DNA of 64,000 bases, taken from Deinococcus sp. JMULE3 (GTDB lineage Bacteria > Deinococcota > Deinococci > Deinococcales > Deinococcaceae). The stretch covers positions 1,710,001 to 1,774,000 of the forward strand of contig NZ_SGWE01000004.1 of the NCBI RefSeq assembly GCF_013337115.1. The letters run 5' to 3'. This document shows, piece by piece, positions 58,963 through 64,000 of this stretch (the stretch's first letter is position 1; every line of letters begins with the position of its first letter). The notes beneath the pieces were generated by a model. The model was not told the DNA's origin. It searched no databases and saw only the letters and a list, made by a program, of their open reading frames with translations. The position numbers and the translations under genes were made by a program.

Positions 58963-59054
58963 CGCCCGGCAGCCTAGCCGCCCCCCGTGCGCGCCCGCAT
59001 CGGCCAGCCGCGCACCACCCGCTGAGCCGGATGGCGGAGGCACCGGGCAGCGGC

Positions 59055-59930
59055 CTACCAGTCGAGCGCGGCGCGGCGGGCGTCCAGCAGCCACGCCTCG
59101 ACCCGCGCTGCGTCGGGGCGTTCGGGCAGGCGGGTGTGCGCGGCGGCGTGCTCGAACTCGGCCTGCAGGGCCTGCCGCCACGCGTCCGCCTCGGCCCAGG
59201 TCGTCTCGCCGCGCTTGATGGCCAGCAGGGCGTCCCGGTGCGGGGTGACGTCCACGAGCACCTCCCCGGTCCGCAGGGCGTGCGCGCCGCTGATCAGCAG
59301 GCGCAGCAGGTGCACCAGGTGTTTCGGGCGGGCCTCGCCGTGCGTGCGCCGCTCGTTCTCCAGGCGGCGGAACTGCGCCCGGACGTACTCGCCGTACGTC
59401 GTGACGATCAGGCGACTCAGGAACGCGTCCCGGAGGTTCAGCATCGCCGCCGCGACCGGCGTGACCGTCAGCGGCAGCGGTGAGGCCAGGACCTCCAGCA
59501 CGTTCGGGTTCGCGCGCAGCGCCAGCCGCACGAACTTCCCCGCCTCCCAGTACACCTCCTCGCGGCCCGGCGACTCGAACTCCAGCTGCTCGGGTACACC
59601 CGCGAGGCTCCAGTGCAACCGGGCGGGCGGCAGGTAGAAGCCCCGTACGTCCGTGTCGGACGCGTCCGTGCCCAGCCCGAAGGCTCGACTGCCCATCACG
59701 CAGCCGTACTGCACGAAGGGCCGCAGGTTCCCGTGATCGGCCGGGATCGCCTCGGCGTCCGCGCGGGCCACCTTCAGATGCACGCGGTTCACGGCCCGCA
59801 CCACCCCGGCGAAACTCACGTCGTACACGCTTCCCGCCCCGCCGGTCACGACACCCCACGTGCCCTGCGCCAGCCCGGGCAGGGGCACATGCAGCGCGAC
59901 GCGCGTTCCGGGAGGCAGGTCACGGGTCAT
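59055..59930 (-). CDS. COG3541-type predicted nucleotidyltransferase (copy A)
   Basis: 291 residues. A small N-terminal SH3-like domain (RVALHVPLPGLAQGTWGVVTGG) is followed by the Pol-beta-type core with VMGSRAFGLGTDASDTDVRG and a helical C-terminus. Related to copy B in the same operon. A TAGCGT -10-like box ends 6 nt before the ATG. It lies 92 bp ahead of the ligase gene and downstream of the fourth promoter-terminator module. Confidence 0.82.
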   Translation of the reverse strand: MTRDLPPGTRVALHVPLPGLAQGTWGVVTGGAGSVYDVSFAGVVRAVNRVHLKVARADAEAIPADHGNLRPFVQYGCVMGSRAFGLGTDASDTDVRGFYLPPARLHWSLAGVPEQLEFESPGREEVYWEAGKFVRLALRANPNVLEVLASPLPLTVTPVAAAMLNLRDAFLSRLIVTTYGEYVRAQFRRLENERRTHGEARPKHLVHLLRLLISGAHALRTGEVLVDVTPHRDALLAIKRGETTWAEADAWRQALQAEFEHAAAHTRLPERPDAARVEAWLLDARRAALDW

Positions 59931-59996
59931 GCCCGTACGCTAGCGGGTCGCCGGGGCCTGCGGCATCCGCCATCCGGCACAGGTGAAGCAGACAAT

Positions 59997-60058
59997 AAAA
60001 AATCCGCCTCTCGGGCGGTGATGTCCAAAACTATAGCGCGGTATGCAGGATCGGTCAA
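59997..60058 (-). promoter_or_regulatory. Promoter-terminator module D upstream of the RNA-repair operon
   Basis: Minus-strand copy of the 7.2-7.8 kb module: TTGACC (60053-60058), 17-bp spacer with CTGCATACCGCGC, TATAGT (60030-60035), then ATCACCG at 60022-60016, a 5-bp stem CCGCC/GGCGG (60004-60018) and TTTTTT. A related CCCGCATACC box adjoins the -35 upstream. It lies 67 bp before the start of nucleotidyltransferase A and 61 bp after the DUF4132 stop. Confidence 0.7.
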
Positions 60059-60118
60059 GGGTATGCGGGTGAACCGGGTCACGCACGCTGCATGACCCGG
60101 CCCTGGCTGTGTGTGGCG

Positions 60119-63058
60119 TCAGCGGGTCAGCTGGTTCAGGATCACGGGGTCGGTGATGGCGGTATCGTCGGCCAGCAGGAACGCCTTGCTGAGTACCAGG
60201 GACAGTACCCGGTCACCGTCGAAATCCACGTCCGGGCCACTGCCCTTCCCGCCAGGGATGATGCACAGGTACTGGTTGTCCGGTTCCATCAGGATGTTGC
60301 TGGAGCCCAGGTGAATGCGGTACGCGCGCCGGTCGCCCTGCACCCGCAGGAACCGGCCGTCCAGCGAGAGGCGGTCCCGGATCTTCAGGCGCGGAATGAG
60401 GCGTTCGAGGTACGCGGCGCGGGTCCTGGCCGTTTCGTTCAGTTCCCCGAAGGAGTACGACTGCCAGTACTCCCGGAACCGGCCGCCCGGACCGCCGTCC
60501 TGCCACGTCGGGTCGTTGCCGACGGACGCGACGCCCACGAACAGGTCCACGTCGCGCAGCACCTCCGAGAGGACCAGGGGTGGGATGTCAGCCAGTGGTA
60601 GCGGATTCAGGGGTTGCTGCGCCTGATTCACCCACATGGTGTACCCGCCGCCCCCGGCGTGCGCGTGGTTTTCCGGGGCGGCCAGCGGGTAGAAGCGCAC
60701 CTGATCCGTCGTCAGGCGCAGGTACGCGCCGGACTCGGTGGAATCCTCACCGTAGTTCTCGCCGATGCCCTCGATCCAGTACTCGGCGCGCAGGCCGTAG
60801 GCGGGCAGGTCACGCATGGCGGGCGGGTAACTGTCGTCCACCATCAGGCGCAGGCGGTTGCGCCACCCGCGCAGCGCCGCCAGCGCATGAAACTGATGCT
60901 GGCGCAGGATGTGCCCCGCGAAGCGGTTCGAGTACGTGCCCGTACGCCGCTCCGCGTCGGTCAGCACGTACACTTCACGCCACGCCTGCTTGAACGGCTG
61001 CCGCACGTCCAGCGCCTCCAGCCGCGCTCGCCACGCCAGCACCTCATCCACGTCCCGCCCGATCGGGTGCCACAGCGTCACGCCCGAGGTGGGGGACACT
61101 GCCACTGGCTCGCCCTGCACGTCCCGCAGGTCACCGTCCCCCCACAGTGCGGGCACGCCGTCCACCAGCCAGATCAGGCGGCGCGCCACCGTCCCGGCCA
61201 GCGGGTGATTCAGGTGCCGTTCCAGCCACGCCGCGCCCACCCAGGTGCGGGGTTCGATCATCAGCGCGTCCAGCCGCTGCGCCAGGGCCGCCGTGACCTG
61301 CTCGGCCTCCTTCTGCGCGGCCTTCAACTCCTTCATGTCCTCCGCGAAATCCTTCTTCACGGCCGCCGGAACGCTCTTCAGCGGCTTACCAGCGCGGGAG
61401 AACTCCAGATGCGCGCCCCGCGCGTCCACGCTCAGCCGAACCTGCACGTCCCCCAGCACCTCCACCCGCTCACCGACCACGCCCAGACCCAGGGTGGGCG
61501 TGCCCAGTTCCAGCAGTTCGTCCGGCGTCACGTTCAGGCGCGCCGCCACCACGTCCAGCGCCTTGCGCACCTCCTTCAGCGTGCCCTTGAACGTCACGGT
61601 CGTGTTCAGTCGCGCCAGCGCCGACAGCGCCGCCCCGGACTCCGTGCGCGACAGCGCGTACACCGCCGCGTTCGCGATCTTCGGCGCGCGCGGCCCCACG
61701 CCCGGCACCTTCCGCAGCGCCGCCTCTGCCACGCCCGCCACCGCCCGCGTCAACGCGTCGTCCGCCGCCAGCGGCACCATCCACAGCAGCCCCTTCAGGG
61801 ACAGCGCGTTGAACTCGTCCAGCAGCAGGTTCGGATCACCACCGTACTGTCCGGGATTCAGGCGGAACGTCCGGGGCCTGGACAGCAGCGGCAACGCGTC
61901 CGTCAACACCTCCCGGAAGGGCGCCGCCCCGACCGCCTTCACGTGCGCTCCGGCATCCCTGAGCCACTTCGCCGTGGGTTTGCCCGCTGTCGCCGTGCGT
62001 GCGAACGCCATCAGCGCAGGCCACGGCTCCCGCCGCTCCGGGGGCAGGGCGTCCAGGCGAGCCAGCACCGCATCCGACCACGCCTCACCGGGATTCAGTT
62101 CCGGCGTCAAGATGTTAGAAACACTGATCCACCACGGGTACTTTTCAGCCGTTGGTCCCCAGTAGGTCACCAGTGCCGAGCGGCGCGCTGCGGCCAGGGC
62201 CAATGGGGACAAGATGGCGGTCTTGGTGGCCCTCTGTACCAGGGCAGGCAGGAATGCCTTGGTGGGCACATCGGCGTAGGCACTCAGAGGGGCGGCCTCC
62301 GGTTCGACCCTGACAGCCAGGATATGGGCGACCTCGTCGTCGCCAATTTCCTGAAGCAGGTGAGGAAGTGCCGTGTCAGACGCTGTCTTCCAGGCGTTGG
62401 GAGCTTCCCTCCACCCCACCTGTGGCGGCGCCGTCTGAGGATGTGCAGATGTATGAAGGTCAAGGACCCGGCCCAGAAGGTAGCCCTGCTGACCCGCTGG
62501 GATGCTGGGGAGCGGGGGGGGCTGCCGCACCTGAGACGTGTCATAGCGTCCAAGGCGCACCTGTTTCACGAGCAGGGCCAGCCATAGATTCGCCGCTTCC
62601 TCCCCGGATGCGTCAGCGAGTCGCTGTTCCAGATCACGCAGTTCGTCCAGGTGACGGACGGCCGCTGTGGCGGCGACCCGCAGCGGAGCGGTTTCATCCG
62701 CCGCAACGTGGCGCAGACGGGGCAGCAGAAGCCCCTGCACCTCGGCGGTGAGGCCGAACCATTCGTGCAGGAGGGTCGTCGCAGATGGGGTGAAGTGCTG
62801 CCACGCGGTCATCACGCACCCGGCGACCAGATCGGGTTTCAGAAGGGCCGCGTGGGGCCGGATGGCCTCACTGAGCAGATGCCGAACCGCTGCGTGGCGT
62901 AACTCTTCGCCTTCCAGCAGGGTGTTGATCCGGTTGGCCTCCGCCTCCTGCCTCGTGAAGGCAGGGGTCAGAAGTTGCTGAAATGCAGTGAAGGTCGCCT
63001 CGTCCACCTCTCGCCCGTTGATCTGATGCCGTCCATGGCTGGTTGTCGTGGTGATCAT
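60119..63058 (-). CDS. DUF4132 protein (MolR-like, helical repeat N-terminus)
   Basis: 979 residues. Long helical N-terminal half (HEAT-like, Ala/Leu-rich), then the DUF4132 domain over about residues 640-800 (ALDVRQPFKQAWREVYVLTD, RFAGHILRQHQFHALAALRGW) and a final conserved part with GSSNILMEPDNQYLCI. E. coli MolR/YehI belong here, without a proven function. The ATG is 3 bp after the stop of a small gene, so the two form an operon. No enzymatic motif seen. Confidence 0.8.
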   Translation of the reverse strand: MITTTTSHGRHQINGREVDEATFTAFQQLLTPAFTRQEAEANRINTLLEGEELRHAAVRHLLSEAIRPHAALLKPDLVAGCVMTAWQHFTPSATTLLHEWFGLTAEVQGLLLPRLRHVAADETAPLRVAATAAVRHLDELRDLEQRLADASGEEAANLWLALLVKQVRLGRYDTSQVRQPPPLPSIPAGQQGYLLGRVLDLHTSAHPQTAPPQVGWREAPNAWKTASDTALPHLLQEIGDDEVAHILAVRVEPEAAPLSAYADVPTKAFLPALVQRATKTAILSPLALAAARRSALVTYWGPTAEKYPWWISVSNILTPELNPGEAWSDAVLARLDALPPERREPWPALMAFARTATAGKPTAKWLRDAGAHVKAVGAAPFREVLTDALPLLSRPRTFRLNPGQYGGDPNLLLDEFNALSLKGLLWMVPLAADDALTRAVAGVAEAALRKVPGVGPRAPKIANAAVYALSRTESGAALSALARLNTTVTFKGTLKEVRKALDVVAARLNVTPDELLELGTPTLGLGVVGERVEVLGDVQVRLSVDARGAHLEFSRAGKPLKSVPAAVKKDFAEDMKELKAAQKEAEQVTAALAQRLDALMIEPRTWVGAAWLERHLNHPLAGTVARRLIWLVDGVPALWGDGDLRDVQGEPVAVSPTSGVTLWHPIGRDVDEVLAWRARLEALDVRQPFKQAWREVYVLTDAERRTGTYSNRFAGHILRQHQFHALAALRGWRNRLRLMVDDSYPPAMRDLPAYGLRAEYWIEGIGENYGEDSTESGAYLRLTTDQVRFYPLAAPENHAHAGGGGYTMWVNQAQQPLNPLPLADIPPLVLSEVLRDVDLFVGVASVGNDPTWQDGGPGGRFREYWQSYSFGELNETARTRAAYLERLIPRLKIRDRLSLDGRFLRVQGDRRAYRIHLGSSNILMEPDNQYLCIIPGGKGSGPDVDFDGDRVLSLVLSKAFLLADDTAITDPVILNQLTR

Positions 63059-63061
63059 CGC

Positions 63062-63466
63062 TCAGCCCCCCACCAGTGGGGTGAGTTTGAGGAAGGTAAC
63101 GTCCAGTGGTTCATCGAGTCGCAGGGTGACGGTCTCGTCGAGGCTCTCGGCCTGTCGGTCGCCGATCAGGATGATCAGGCCGTTGCGGGTGAAGGCTTCG
63201 GTGGCGCGGGCGTACTGCTGTTCCCAGTGGATGCGGTGCGGGCGTGGGGTGGCGGGGCTGTTCAGGTCGCGTTCCATGCCTTCGGGGATGACGAGCCCCC
63301 GGAAGCGTTGGGTCTGGGTGGCGTTGTGGTCGGTGCATTCCTGGTAGACGCGGCGGCGGATGAGTTCGCGGATGGTGACGGTTTCCTCGGTGAAGTCGAG
63401 GGTGAGGGCGGGGGTGGGGTGGGGGCGGGTGGTGGTTTCGTCGAGGATCTGTACGGCGTAGCGCAT
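63062..63466 (-). CDS. Small conserved partner of the DUF4132 gene
   Basis: 134 residues with a beta-grasp-like pattern at the start (YAVQILDETTT, then ETVTIRELIRRRVYQECTDHN) and an end LRLDEPLDVTFLKLTPLVGG. I believe this type often sits next to DUF4132 genes, but I cannot check. CAGGAGG precedes the ATG. No known motif. Confidence 0.7.
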   Translation of the reverse strand: MRYAVQILDETTTRPHPTPALTLDFTEETVTIRELIRRRVYQECTDHNATQTQRFRGLVIPEGMERDLNSPATPRPHRIHWEQQYARATEAFTRNGLIILIGDRQAESLDETVTLRLDEPLDVTFLKLTPLVGG

Positions 63467-63578
63467 GGGTTCGCCTCCTGATTATGTTACCAGCGTATCA
63501 CAGTGGGCGGTGAATTGCGGATCAGGTCACACGGCATGCGGACGGTGTGACCCTCACGGTGATCCGGGCCGCGCGGAC

Positions 63579-63605
63579 TATGCTGCCCGGATGGAGCGTG
63601 CGTGA
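63579..63605 (+). promoter_or_regulatory. Leaderless promoter with a four-codon minicistron
   Basis: TATGCT (63579-63584) ends 6 nt before an ATG at 63591. That frame is ATG GAG CGT GCG TGA (MERA), whose TGA overlaps the GTG start of the next gene by two bases (GTGA). The transcript would begin at the mini-ORF's ATG. Confidence 0.45.
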
Positions 63606-64000
63606 GCGGGATCGTGTGGCTGGCGCTGGACGGCGTGGGGCACCCGCAGGACGCGCCGGGTGGGAGTGTCTGGGAGCAACCGCTGGGGACGCTGCGGCCG
63701 CTGGTGGACGCGGGGCGGTGCCTGGACGCGACGCTGGGCGTGCCGGGCCTGCCGCAGTCGGGGACGGGGCAGGCGTGCTGGCTGACCGGGACGGACGCGG
63801 TGCGCGTGATGGGGGAGCATTTCGGGCCGCATCCGGGGCCGACCCTGCAGCGGCTGCTTCAGGAGGGGGCGCTGCCGGTGCGGCTGGCGCGGGCCGGGGC
63901 GCGCGTGGCGCTGGGGAACGAGTACGTCCCCGCGTACTTTCAGGCGCTGGAATCGGGGGCGGGGCGCCGCAACCGCATGGGCTGCTTTCCGTTCGCATTC
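63602..64000 (+). CDS. Metalloenzyme-superfamily protein, 5' part
   Basis: 133 residues, running off the right edge. The start [19 protein letters not shown] has the metal-binding Asp typical of the alkaline phosphatase/phosphoglycerate mutase superfamily, and [14 protein letters not shown] matches the Ser/Thr-containing nucleophile loop of that group. Substrate unknown. The GTG at 63602 overlaps the stop of a four-codon leader ORF. Confidence 0.75.
   Translation, partial: MSGIVWLALDGVGHPQDAPGGSVWEQPLGTLRPLVDAGRCLDATLGVPGLPQSGTGQACWLTGTDAVRVMGEHFGPHPGPTLQRLLQEGALPVRLARAGARVALGNEYVPAYFQALESGAGRRNRMGCFPFAF

Noticed and set aside
63480..63505. RDRM before the DUF4132 operon
   Set aside because: TTATGTTACC is similar to half of the motif but the other half and palindromic symmetry are missing.

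Overview
The window is GC-rich bacterial DNA from a Deinococcus main chromosome, spanning the replication origin. The signs are: dnaA-oriC-dnaN-eno-pyk and mnmG-rsmG-parA-parB gene order; a single-strand binding protein with two OB folds; a radiation/desiccation response motif (RDRM) over the ssb promoter; a PriA that has lost its helicase motifs; a YpdA (bacillithiol) reductase; and many genes with a -10 box (TANNNT) only 6-9 nt before the start codon, i.e. leaderless mRNAs. It is not a named strain I can identify.

Layout. 1-2.7 kb: end of an unknown gene, a Ser/Thr kinase, and a DinB-GNAT pair. 2.9-7.1 kb: rpsF-ssb-rpsR-rplI, then rny (RNase Y). 7.2-7.8 kb: three tandem copies of a module in which a good promoter runs straight into an intrinsic terminator. 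7.8-11 kb: trmK, yqhA, a MOSC protein and tyrS. 11.1-17 kb: a secondary DnaA-box cluster, pyk, eno, dnaN, oriC and dnaA (ATC start). 17-25.4 kb: epimerase, dprA, a two-component pair, fumC and a frameshifted diguanylate cyclase. 25.4-28 kb: a dTMP-synthesis operon (thyA, dCMP deaminase, folA) interrupted by a GIY-YIG homing endonuclease gene; the last third of thyA has foreign-looking codon use. 28-37 kb: ypdA, a VanW protein, parB-parA-rsmG, a LAGLIDADG-like ORF, two parS-like sites, mnmG and a frameshifted class V aminotransferase. 37-41 kb: branched-chain keto acid dehydrogenase E1alpha, E1beta and E2. 41-53 kb: nth, fmt-def, a TPR protein, a CobW GTPase, a frameshifted ABC exporter, priA and an EamA transporter. 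53-60 kb: nucleic-acid end-healing and sealing genes (kinase/phosphatase, HD-Pnk, RNA ligase, two COG3541-type nucleotidyltransferases). 60-64 kb: a fourth copy of the promoter-terminator module, a DUF4132 gene with a small partner, and the start of a metalloenzyme-like gene.

Intergenic regions carry several copies of a structured palindromic repeat (terminal inverted repeats, two hairpins, conserved CTCGCTCCGCTCGG linker) of the small non-coding repeat kind known in Deinococcus. Three genes (24.4, 36.4 and 48.46 kb) carry single small indels in G/C homopolymer or GC-dinucleotide runs; these may be real or sequence errors. I found no tRNA, rRNA, transposase or CRISPR array.
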